Below, piece by piece: positions 24,770 to 32,661 of a stretch of 45,053 bases of DNA; within the stretch, counting starts at the first letter, position 1; each line of letters opens with the position of its first letter. Source of the DNA: JAAGZL01 sp050290785 (GTDB lineage Bacteria; Pseudomonadota; Gammaproteobacteria; Chromatiales; Chromatiaceae); contig JBNKIR010000027.1 in NCBI GenBank assembly GCA_050290785.1, positions 1-45,053 on the forward strand. Direction: 5' to 3'. A program made the position numbers and the translations under genes. A model generated the notes under the pieces. The model did no database searches. It worked only from the letters and a program-made list of their open reading frames with translations, and was not told the DNA's origin.

Positions 24770-25049
24770 AATATATACGTTACTTATTGATATTGCGGGA
24801 AATTTAATATATTAACCACTTCCAATAAATCCCCGCATAACAATTACTAATGACTGGATCAGATATAAAAGTTTGACGGGATCGTCCGGTTCCAGTTCAC
24901 TTACTGACCCGGACCTATTTTTCCTTGAGAAATCTTTATTTCCAAGGTAATGTATGCAGTTCCATTAATTTATTAACATCTACTAAATTACTTTTTCGGA
25001 TGTGTCCTGCCAGCCGCAGGTATGTGCAAAAGAACCTGGAGTAGAAAAA
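24770..25049. other. 280-bp intergenic region upstream of the DsrL-like gene
   Basis: The region is AT-rich and noncoding. I see GTCCGG (near 24883) and CCGGAC (near 24910) as possible distant stem arms, and CCTTG/CAAGG arms around 24924-24948. Neither is followed by a T-run. A promoter for the downstream gene is likely, but no convincing -35/-10 pair could be fixed. Confidence 0.4.
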
Positions 25050-26978
25050 ATGAGCGATACTAATCTTACTTTTCGGCGCTATGAAGATAACGACAACGAT
25101 CATGTGCCGTGGGATGAAGATGTCGTCAAATCCGGCGAATCATATATCTGCCCGACCTATATACAACGTACACCACCTTGTCAGAATGCATGTCCGTCCG
25201 GTCATGATATCCGAGGCTGGCTCTCTATAGTACGCGGACTGGATCAGCCGCCTGAGGGCATGGCCTGGGAAGAGTACGCCTTCCGCCGCATGACCATGTC
25301 CAACCCGTTCCCCGCACTTATGGGTCGGGTATGCCCCGCTCCATGTCAGGATAGCTGTAACCGTATTGAGGTGGACGGCTTTGTTGGGATCAACTCCATC
25401 GAGCAGTACATCGGTGACTGGGCTAGAGAGAACAACATCAAGTTTGATGCGCCACCTGCTGATACCGGCAAGAAGGTTGCCGTTGTAGGTAGTGGACCTG
25501 CCGGACTGGCCGCAGCCTATTTTCTGCGCCGTCTGGGTCATGGCGCGACCATCTTCGAAGAGTACCATGCGCTGGGCGGTATGACCCGTTTCGGTCTGCC
25601 TGAGTATCGTGTGCCGCGTGACATGTTGGAGGTTGAGATTCAGCGCATCCTGGACCTTGGTGTTGATGTAAAGCTCAATACCCGTGTGGGCCGTGATGTC
25701 TCCGTAGAGGATCTGGAAAAAGAGTATGACGCCATATTCTGGGGTGTTGGTTGTGTCGTGGGTAAGGCCCTGCCGATCCCAGGCAACGAGGCCCCGAACG
25801 TCACCGATGGTATGACCTTCCTCAAGGCCTTCAACGAGGGACGCCTGAAGTATCTGTCCGGGCGTATCCTGGTCATAGGTGGTGGTGATACCGCCATGGA
25901 CGTGGCCGCTGTCGCCAAGCGTATCGGTAACGTAGCCGATGCCGATCCTGCCAACTATGCTGAGAACGTACTCGCAGGCAAGGTGGAACATACCGATGCC
26001 GATGCCGCAAAGCGTGCAGAGGCGGATTGCTGGCTGGTCTATCGTCGTCCGATTGAGAAGGCCCCCTGTACCGCCCATGAACTGAAGGCCATCAAGGATG
26101 AAGGCGTGGAGATCCACGACAGCCTGGCCCCGATAGAGGCCATCCTGGACGAGAATGGCCGTGCCCGCGCCCTGAAGGTGCAGCCGGTTGACTGGTCGAC
26201 TGGTGAGATGGTAGAGAACGGCGAACCCTTTGAGATCGAGTGCACCATGATCGTTGGCGCCACCGGGCAGAAGGGCAATTTAGAGGGTATTGAGTCCCTG
26301 GATAACGGCTGGGCTCAGATAGATGCAGAAAGGACCATGCAGGTGAAGGGCAAGGAAGGACACTTCGTAGGTGGTGATGCCGTCACCCCTAAACTTCTTA
26401 CCACCGCTATTGGACATGCATCTGTTGCCGTCGAGAGTATAGATTCCTATCTCAAGAAGGGGCATGTGAATGAGCGTCCCAAGGTGGATGTGCATCACTT
26501 TGATATGGAGAAAGAGCTGAAGGTGCGTAACCTGGAGCCGGAGGCATACGATCACAAACAGGACTGGGGCACCTTCCAGGCCAAGTTTGCCATCCATAAT
26601 TTCGAAGATCGCGCCGATGCCGAAGTGGTCAAGCACGAAGAGCTGTTTAAGGCCTATTTCGAATATGAGCCGGCCTATGAACGTGAAGAGACTGAAGTCA
26701 ATGCGAGCAATGTACTGGCGAACATGTCCGAGCGTTTCAGCGGTCTGAGCGAAGAGAATGCCAAGAAAGAGGCTGGACGTTGCATGAGCTGCGGCATGTG
26801 CTTCGAGTGCGACAACTGCATTATCTACTGCCCGCAGGACGCCGTGATCAGGGTCAAGAAGGATCAGAAGGCCACGGGTCGTTATGTGGAGACCGACTAC
26901 TTCAAGTGTGTCGGTTGCCACATCTGCAAAGAGGTATGCCCTACCGGATACATCGAGATGGGTCTGGGCTTCGCCTAA
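25050..26978 (+). CDS. DsrL/GltD-like NAD(P)H oxidoreductase with ferredoxin domain
   Basis: 642-residue flavoprotein of the GltD/NfnB/DsrL family. The N-terminal domain binds Fe-S clusters (CPTYIQRTPPCQNACPSGHD, MGRVCPAPCQDSCNR). A FAD site VAVVGSGPAGLAAAYFLRRL and an NAD(P)H site ILVIGGGDTAMDVAAVAKR follow. The C-terminus has a dicluster ferredoxin: CMSCGMCFECDNC and CVGCHICKEVCP. The N- and C-terminal pattern resembles DsrL, the NAD(P)H:acceptor oxidoreductase of dissimilatory sulfur oxidation, but no dsr gene is nearby. I placed the start at ATG 25050, with GGAG 8 nt upstream. Possible jobs are ferredoxin-NAD(P)H exchange for KOR, or serving a remote partner. A terminator follows. Confidence 0.82.
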   Translation: MSDTNLTFRRYEDNDNDHVPWDEDVVKSGESYICPTYIQRTPPCQNACPSGHDIRGWLSIVRGLDQPPEGMAWEEYAFRRMTMSNPFPALMGRVCPAPCQDSCNRIEVDGFVGINSIEQYIGDWARENNIKFDAPPADTGKKVAVVGSGPAGLAAAYFLRRLGHGATIFEEYHALGGMTRFGLPEYRVPRDMLEVEIQRILDLGVDVKLNTRVGRDVSVEDLEKEYDAIFWGVGCVVGKALPIPGNEAPNVTDGMTFLKAFNEGRLKYLSGRILVIGGGDTAMDVAAVAKRIGNVADADPANYAENVLAGKVEHTDADAAKRAEADCWLVYRRPIEKAPCTAHELKAIKDEGVEIHDSLAPIEAILDENGRARALKVQPVDWSTGEMVENGEPFEIECTMIVGATGQKGNLEGIESLDNGWAQIDAERTMQVKGKEGHFVGGDAVTPKLLTTAIGHASVAVESIDSYLKKGHVNERPKVDVHHFDMEKELKVRNLEPEAYDHKQDWGTFQAKFAIHNFEDRADAEVVKHEELFKAYFEYEPAYEREETEVNASNVLANMSERFSGLSEENAKKEAGRCMSCGMCFECDNCIIYCPQDAVIRVKKDQKATGRYVETDYFKCVGCHICKEVCPTGYIEMGLGFA

Positions 26979-26999
26979 GCATTAATAGCTGATGTAATA

Positions 27000-27039
27000 A
27001 AAGGCCGACTTCGGGAAACCGAAGTCGGCCTTTCTCTTT
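27000..27039 (+). terminator. Factor-independent terminator after the DsrL-like gene
   Basis: AAAGGCCGACTTCGG and CCGAAGTCGGCCTTT form a perfect 15-bp stem closed by a GAAA loop and followed by CTCTTTG. It lies 22 nt past the stop. Confidence 0.93.
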
Positions 27040-27134
27040 GTGTGAAGCATGTACTTGAGCGTAAACAGCTATAGAGTTAACAGCCTATTAGGATACAATC
27101 AGCGCCAGGTTAATTTTTATCAGAGCGAGAAGAT

Positions 27135-27449
27135 ATGTCTGAATTTGAGAATGTAACAGTAGTAAAACAGGCCAATGTATATTTTGATGGCAATGTCTGC
27201 AGTAGAACTGTCAAGTTTGCTGATGGCACTACCAAGACCCTGGGCTTCATGCTTCCGGGTGAATATCAGTTCAATACGGCTGATAAAGAGGTGATGGAGA
27301 TCATGTCTGGCGAGATCGAGGTGCTGTTGCCTGACAGCGAGGAGTGGTTGGCAGTGCGTGGGGGAGAATCGTTTGAGGTACCAGCCAATGCCACATTCGG
27401 CATCAGGATCATATCTCCAACCGACTATTGCTGCTCGTATATTAAATGA
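27135..27449 (+). CDS. ppnP: Pyrimidine/purine nucleoside phosphorylase PpnP (YaiE family)
   Basis: 104-residue single cupin-like protein of the DUF1255/YaiE family. In E. coli the family member PpnP phosphorolyses diverse nucleosides to bases and ribose 1-phosphate. Family signatures are VYFDGNVCSRTVKFADG, GFMLPGEYQFNTADKEVMEI, SGEIEVLLPDSEEW and SFEVPANATFGI. GAG and AGAAG are found before the ATG. It overlaps the thioesterase gene by 4 nt (ATGA). No link with the rTCA genes is visible. Confidence 0.88.
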   Translation: MSEFENVTVVKQANVYFDGNVCSRTVKFADGTTKTLGFMLPGEYQFNTADKEVMEIMSGEIEVLLPDSEEWLAVRGGESFEVPANATFGIRIISPTDYCCSYIK

Positions 27450-27796
27450 TTAACCATAAACTGGTACTTCCAGGGCATCTGAATCATTATGGATTTCTGT
27501 TTGGCGGTAATCTGCTGCAGTGGGCGGATGAATATGCCTGGATTGCGACGACCCTAGAGTACCCCGGATGCAATTTTGTCACCATCGGTATGGACAAGGT
27601 GAGGTTTATCAAAAGCGTTAAAGAGGGATCGATTCTTGAATTTGCAGTTAATAAATTAGAGGTGGGGAATACCACCGTAAGATATCTGGTAAGCGTTTTC
27701 CGACTGCATACAGAGGAGGAGAGTGACCTGGTATTTTCAAGTGAGGTGACGTTTATACGCATCGACGAAAATGGCAACAAACAGAGGCTGCCATAA
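27446..27796 (+). CDS. Hotdog-fold acyl-CoA thioesterase
   Basis: 116-residue single hotdog-domain protein of the YciA/BACH-like acyl-CoA hydrolase family. The helix region NHYGFLFGGNLLQWADEYAW matches the N-x-x-G-x-x-x-G-G pattern of these enzymes, and FVTIGMDKVRFIKSVKEGS the following strand. A single domain implies oligomerisation. It is translationally coupled to ppnP. Substrate chain length is unknown; no partner gene gives a clue. Confidence 0.85.
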   Translation: MINHKLVLPGHLNHYGFLFGGNLLQWADEYAWIATTLEYPGCNFVTIGMDKVRFIKSVKEGSILEFAVNKLEVGNTTVRYLVSVFRLHTEEESDLVFSSEVTFIRIDENGNKQRLP

Positions 27797-27802
27797 TCAC
27801 CC

Positions 27803-29128
27803 CTAATTGTCTTCCGGTTCTTCTTTCCTCAGTACCTCGATCCTTTCAATACGGTCGATATTCAGATGTGAAGTCATTTTCCCGCTGAACAAAAGATGCT
27901 CAATGTTAAGCGTGTTGTTGGTTATCGAATCAAGAATCCCTTCTTTGGGGATCGCGTTATTTATTGTATATGCACGCACCTTGTAGTTGATGTAGTTTTT
28001 CAGGCTGGCTATATCTGTATCCAAGTAACGGAGCTTTGGGGCAGGCTTGCTGATTACTGGTGCTGACTGGATAGGGGTTGGTGTAGCACTGCCTGCAATG
28101 CTTTCTGGAGATTTTTCCGTGGCCTTTGGGGCGCTGGATTGCATGGAAAAACTCAGGTCAGTAATCGGAGTGCCGTTATAGCTTGCGGTTACCCCAAACA
28201 ATATTACAAGGTCTTCTGGCCTGTATGCCTTTAGCAAGGCTGGAGAGATCTCACTGGATGGTGCTGCTCGAATCTCAACAGTGCCCGCATCGGTTATTAA
28301 TTGCCTAAAAAGATCACTCAGGCCCAAGCCGGGTATAAACCCTAAGGTCTTAAGATAGTAGTCATCGGATTGAGTGAATAGATCATCAATGAACTCATTA
28401 GGTGGCAGGCTGGTTTGCTTTGCACAATACTCGACAGCCTTAGACATATAATCTGGCTCAAACTGCCTGATCATGCGCACCTCTTCTACAACGGGTAATT
28501 TGCCGAGACCCATCATCCCCTGAACAGAGAGTTGGCTGAGTCTTAGTTCAAATAGAGATGATTCTACACCAGCAAGGTTATACCTAAGGGAGTATTCTGC
28601 CTGACTGGCCTCTTTGTCATAGATGTATCCGATATTTCCATCGAGAGATATGGAAGTAAGTCCAAGATCCTTAAGTCCTGCGGCACTCAAGATACCAGGT
28701 ATGGAACAGGTATCAATCTCTTTCTTGTGGTCATCTGGACTGAACGAGGATGTGATCTTTGAGATGAATGAACTGGAAACCGGGGCTTCAAGTTGCTTGA
28801 AAGAGATATTCATATGCGCCGGTATCTCGTTGCCCTTAAACCCTTTGGCTATGTCCAGTAAAAAGCCAAGCCCATCTCCGGATAGTGTAAGCTTTTGGAT
28901 AGTGACTTCATCGTAGGTTCCGGTTGGCGTAATGCGAATATGTTCGATAGAAACAGATCCGGTCAATTCAGACCCCACATCTGTGTAGTCTATCTGTACA
29001 TACGGTGATGCCAGTGTAATTATTTTATCCAGACCTTCCTTCGTCTTATAGTAGATATAGCCCTTCACGCCTATATATGCGATAGCAATGGCTATGAGCG
29101 GGACGAGTAGGAGCGTTTTTATTTTCAC
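27803..29128 (-). CDS. Membrane-anchored periplasmic protein of unknown function
   Basis: 441 residues. One N-terminal hydrophobic segment (TLLLVPLIAIAIAYIGVKGY) preceded by MKIK looks like an uncleaved anchor or signal peptide. The rest is soluble and periplasmic, with strand-rich stretches reminiscent of AsmA/DUF945-type proteins (VGSELTGSVSIEHIRITPTG, VTIQKLTLSGDGLG). A Ser/Pro/Ala-rich linker lies near residues 335-365. No catalytic motif is recognised. It converges on the thioesterase gene with a 6-nt gap and no terminator visible between them. Confidence 0.6.
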   Translation of the reverse strand: MKIKTLLLVPLIAIAIAYIGVKGYIYYKTKEGLDKIITLASPYVQIDYTDVGSELTGSVSIEHIRITPTGTYDEVTIQKLTLSGDGLGFLLDIAKGFKGNEIPAHMNISFKQLEAPVSSSFISKITSSFSPDDHKKEIDTCSIPGILSAAGLKDLGLTSISLDGNIGYIYDKEASQAEYSLRYNLAGVESSLFELRLSQLSVQGMMGLGKLPVVEEVRMIRQFEPDYMSKAVEYCAKQTSLPPNEFIDDLFTQSDDYYLKTLGFIPGLGLSDLFRQLITDAGTVEIRAAPSSEISPALLKAYRPEDLVILFGVTASYNGTPITDLSFSMQSSAPKATEKSPESIAGSATPTPIQSAPVISKPAPKLRYLDTDIASLKNYINYKVRAYTINNAIPKEGILDSITNNTLNIEHLLFSGKMTSHLNIDRIERIEVLRKEEPEDN

Positions 29129-29318
29129 GGTGAGTGCTCTGGATAAGGGTCAATATAAATAATAGGGCATTATCGAATCTGATTCGACAAATCATGCATA
29201 CAATACCTTCTATTCTAGCCCACTTTTATAAGAGGCTTTATGATTTGATTCACAAGAGTCGATGTTTACCGCATCTGGACAGGCTAGTACAGCAGAGTTT
29301 ATATTGCGAAGTAATATC

Positions 29319-29618
29319 ATGGAGATGTTTTGTAAGGTTATGTGCCATATTAAAATAGTAGAGATCTGTTTGCTGTGCCTTATTCTGGCGCTGCCAGTAG
29401 AGGCTGGTATATACAAATGGATCGACGAAAATGGCAAGATCCACTATACCCAGAAGCCGCCTCCTAAAGAGGGGCGCAGGGCCTCCATTAATACAGAAAA
29501 CTTCAATACAGTGCAGACTGTTAAGGCCCCGCCGATACCCAAGAGGGTTCAATCCACATCCCGGACAAAGTCTGTTAAAAAGACCAGGGTCCGGCGCAGC
29601 AAGTGCCCATATCAGTGA
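29319..29618 (+). CDS. DUF4124-type small exported protein
   Basis: About 99 residues from the ATG at 29319; ATGs at 29325 and 29343 are alternatives, none with a strong ribosome-binding site. A hydrophobic signal (IVEICLLCLILALPVEA) precedes the DUF4124 motif GIYKWIDENGKIHYTQKPPP. A basic, low-complexity tail ends in KKTRVRRSKCPYQ. DUF4124 proteins are common in Gammaproteobacteria; their function is not known. It is followed by a bidirectional terminator. Confidence 0.75.
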   Translation: MEMFCKVMCHIKIVEICLLCLILALPVEAGIYKWIDENGKIHYTQKPPPKEGRRASINTENFNTVQTVKAPPIPKRVQSTSRTKSVKKTRVRRSKCPYQ

Positions 29619-29656
29619 TCCAGGCAGTAATGTAAATCCAAGAAAGAGGGAGAAAG

Positions 29657-29687
29657 AAATAACCGGGCCAGAAGGCCCGGTTATTTT
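29657..29687. terminator. Bidirectional terminator between convergent genes
   Basis: AAATAACCGGGCC-AGAA-GGCCCGGTTATTT forms a perfect 13-bp stem ending in TTTT. It separates the DUF4124 gene from the minus-strand NuoG/NfnB-like gene. Confidence 0.9.
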
Positions 29688-29696
29688 GATACCTGC

Positions 29697-32630
29697 TTAG
29701 GAAAGTCCGATAGATTCCAGATGGGCGCGAAAGGCGAGCTCGCGGGAATCAGGAGCTACACCTCCCAGTTCAGGAGAGAGGTCAGTGCTGATCAGGCGTT
29801 CGCCGTTCATGCTGGTTAGGGAGGCAAGCTCAGATACCTCGCCGGCCAGTGTAGCACGGACCTTGGATAGATCTGCCAGGTCGGAGTTATCGGCAAGAGC
29901 TGCGAGCATACTCAGTCCGGCCCTGTCCTCAGGATCCTGGATGGAGCCTCTGAGGATGGCCAGATCACCATCACGGTTCAGGAAGGCCCCGTCTATGGTC
30001 AGGGGATCGGCCATCGGCAGCATTTGGTCAGCCTCAGGAGCGACGCCAGGAGTGGCCAGGGCGATGATGCTGGCCTTGCCGGCCTGCGCTCTGCTTATGC
30101 CAGAGCCAACGGAGAGAATGCAGTCTACAGTGGCCCCATCATATGGGGTGGCGCCCAGGCGCTTGAGCAGGGCCAGGTTGGCCTCTCCGCGGACCTTGGT
30201 GTTGCTCATAACCTCACCAGTGTCTCCTGAAAGATAGTTGATCGATGCCCCCAAGCCCTTGGCCAGTTGGGCAGATGCATAGATCTGCTCCACGGTAAGG
30301 CGTGGAGAGACCACTATCGCCTTGCTGGCGGCGGAAGAGAGGGTCTGCCTGGCCTGGTTCAGGTCGGCCTCGACCGTTCCCTTGGCCAACAGCTGATAGC
30401 TGAACCGGCCCTCGGCACAGATCACCGCACCGTTTACCGGATCGTTGTTTATGCTCTGCACCTTGACCACACGACCTTCCTGGCTGTGTACATCGATGCC
30501 GCAACCACGGTCACACGCGGTACAACTGGTGCTCTTGCTGAACCAGATCCAGGGGCCGGCCTCTTTGCCGGTATTAGGTGTGATAGCGCCGGTGGGGCAT
30601 ACGTCGGTACACATGCCGCAGGCGTCACAGCCGGTATCCTGTAGCGGATCATCGAAGTTCGGGCCGATCCTGGTGCCGAAGCCGCGCTGAATAAAGCTGA
30701 GGGCGGAGATGCCACGCACCTCGCTACAGACCCGTACACAGCTGGCACAGGTAATACACTTATCCGCCTCGATGCGGATCAGGGGATGGCGCCTGTCTTC
30801 GTCATAGGCGCGCTTCTCGCCACAGAAGGTCTTCTCGCTTGCGCCATAGTCGCTGGCGTATTGACGCAGATCGCAGTCGAAGCGGGCGGAGCAGCCGCAC
30901 TCTATACAGCGAGTGGCCTCGGCCACGGCCTGCACATTGTCCAGACCCACGTTGATGGGGTTATATCCGCCATGGGCCAGGCGCACATCGGCCGGGTGGG
31001 TTGACTCCAGTGCCCGCTTTTTGTGTTCAAAGCGGGGAGAGAAGTCATCGCTGCTGAGCTGCTCCAGGCGGCCTCGGCTGATGGCGTAGGGTTTGGTCAG
31101 TGTGATCGGCGAGCCAGCCACATATAGATCGATGGCCTGGGCGGCGCGACGTCCCTCGGCGATGGCGCGAATCAGGATGTCTGGACCGAAGGAGCAGTCA
31201 CCTGCGGCAAAGACGCCGTCGATATTGGTGATTTGGGTTACCTCATCGTAGACAAAGGTGTTCCACTTGGTTATCTCTGGCGCATTTGTCTCACCCTCGA
31301 TACAGGCCATGTCCGGCTCCTGGCCGATGGCCGGGATGATGGTATCGAACGGCATAAACTCCTCGCTACCGGCAATAGGCACGGGGCGGCGGCGTCCGGA
31401 GTCATCCGGTTCACCCAGTTCCATGGTGATAACGTCCATGCCCTTGGCACGGCCGCTTTCGTCCAGGACCACCTTGGTTGGGGCGGTGAGAAAGCGGATA
31501 TCCACACCCTCTTCGATGGTCTCCTCCTGTTCGATCTCCAGGGCCGGCATCTCGGCCTGGGTGCGGCGATAGAGCAGGGTGACATCGGCACCGAGACGGC
31601 GGGATACGCGGGCGCAGTCCATGGCGGTGTCACCGCCACCGATTACCGCCACCTTCTTGCCGATATCGGTAATGTTGCCCAACACCACCTCGCGCAGGAA
31701 GTCGACGCCGCCGATGACACCTTCGGCCTCTTCGTTTTCGACCCGCATGGGCTTGGGCTTGTGGGCGCCGGTGGCCAGCAGTACGGCGTTAAATCCGTTG
31801 GATTTGAGATCGGCAATGGTGAAATCCGTGCCCAGACGCTGGTTGTAATTGACCTTCACACCAAGATCTGTGATGGCCTTGATCTCCTTATCCATCAGAT
31901 CCCATGGCATACGGAAGCGGGGGATACCATAGCGGGCCATACCTCCCAGTTCCGGCAGGGCCTCGAAGATCTCTACGGCATGTCCCATGCGGCGCAGGTA
32001 GAAGGCGGCCGAAAGTCCGGCCGGACCACCGCCGACGATGGCTACCTTTTTACCGGTATCAGCCCCAGCCTCATGCAGGAAGGGACCGCTCTCCAGGTCG
32101 TGCTCGGATGCGAAACGCTTCAGCGGGTTGATGGCAACCGGCTCGTCCACCAGGCCACGACGGCACTGGGATTCACAGGGATGAGGGCAGATGCGTCCGC
32201 ACACCACCGGTAGCGGGTTGCGCTCCTTGATCAGGCGTACCGCCGCGTCCGGATCGTCGTTGGCCAGATGGGCGATGTAGCCCTGAATATCGATGTTGGC
32301 AGGGCAGGTGGCCTCGCAGGGTGCGATACAGTCGCCGGCGTGGTCTGACAGGATCAGATCCAGGGCCATCTTGCGACTCTTGGTTACACGTTCGTTATCG
32401 GTTTCGATAACCATGCCAGGCGCCACCTGGGTGGAGCAGGCAGGGACCAGACCGCGGGCGTTCTCCACGTCTACCACGCAGAGAAAACAGGATGCGAACG
32501 GTTTCAGCCGGTCATCGTGGCAGAAGGTCGGTATATGTACGCCTTGTGCTTCGGCGGCCTCACGGATGGTCGAGCCGGCCTTGACCTCGATCTGCTTGCC
32601 GTTAAGGGTAATGGAAGTCATGTCACTCAT
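29697..32630 (-). CDS. NuoG-NfnB fusion subunit of a putative bifurcating NAD(P)H:ferredoxin oxidoreductase
   Basis: 977-residue multidomain redox protein. Residues 1-110 are NuoG-like: [2Fe-2S] Cys37, 48, 51, 65, then a His-Cys3 cluster (His97, Cys101, 105, 109). GltD/NfnB-like Fe-S (Cys144-156), FAD (VAIVGGGPAGLSAAF, 197-211) and NADP(H) (VAVIGGGDTAMD, 327-338) sites follow. Next come ferredoxin motifs CITCASCVRVC and CDACGMCTDVCP, and a NuoG-type CTACDRGCGIDV leading into a short degenerate molybdopterin-oxidoreductase-like domain. It is the third gene after nuoE- and nuoF-like genes, 31 nt behind. The arrangement resembles the Sporomusa-type Nfn (StnABC), which couples NADH, NADPH and ferredoxin. 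Activity is inferred. Confidence 0.85.
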   Translation of the reverse strand: MSDMTSITLNGKQIEVKAGSTIREAAEAQGVHIPTFCHDDRLKPFASCFLCVVDVENARGLVPACSTQVAPGMVIETDNERVTKSRKMALDLILSDHAGDCIAPCEATCPANIDIQGYIAHLANDDPDAAVRLIKERNPLPVVCGRICPHPCESQCRRGLVDEPVAINPLKRFASEHDLESGPFLHEAGADTGKKVAIVGGGPAGLSAAFYLRRMGHAVEIFEALPELGGMARYGIPRFRMPWDLMDKEIKAITDLGVKVNYNQRLGTDFTIADLKSNGFNAVLLATGAHKPKPMRVENEEAEGVIGGVDFLREVVLGNITDIGKKVAVIGGGDTAMDCARVSRRLGADVTLLYRRTQAEMPALEIEQEETIEEGVDIRFLTAPTKVVLDESGRAKGMDVITMELGEPDDSGRRRPVPIAGSEEFMPFDTIIPAIGQEPDMACIEGETNAPEITKWNTFVYDEVTQITNIDGVFAAGDCSFGPDILIRAIAEGRRAAQAIDLYVAGSPITLTKPYAISRGRLEQLSSDDFSPRFEHKKRALESTHPADVRLAHGGYNPINVGLDNVQAVAEATRCIECGCSARFDCDLRQYASDYGASEKTFCGEKRAYDEDRRHPLIRIEADKCITCASCVRVCSEVRGISALSFIQRGFGTRIGPNFDDPLQDTGCDACGMCTDVCPTGAITPNTGKEAGPWIWFSKSTSCTACDRGCGIDVHSQEGRVVKVQSINNDPVNGAVICAEGRFSYQLLAKGTVEADLNQARQTLSSAASKAIVVSPRLTVEQIYASAQLAKGLGASINYLSGDTGEVMSNTKVRGEANLALLKRLGATPYDGATVDCILSVGSGISRAQAGKASIIALATPGVAPEADQMLPMADPLTIDGAFLNRDGDLAILRGSIQDPEDRAGLSMLAALADNSDLADLSKVRATLAGEVSELASLTSMNGERLISTDLSPELGGVAPDSRELAFRAHLESIGLS

Positions 32631-32661
32631 TACTAATCCTCTTTAAATTCTTTGCGTTGGA

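Noticed and set aside
27769..29440. Shared ATCGACGAAAATGGCAA stretch at about 27768 and 29420, considered as a repeat
   Set aside because: Both encode IDENG within unrelated coding genes; identity is short and likely a codon coincidence.
31233..32213. 326-residue open frame on the plus strand opposite the NuoG-NfnB fusion
   Set aside because: It lies wholly inside a well-supported gene and shows only shadow-type composition.
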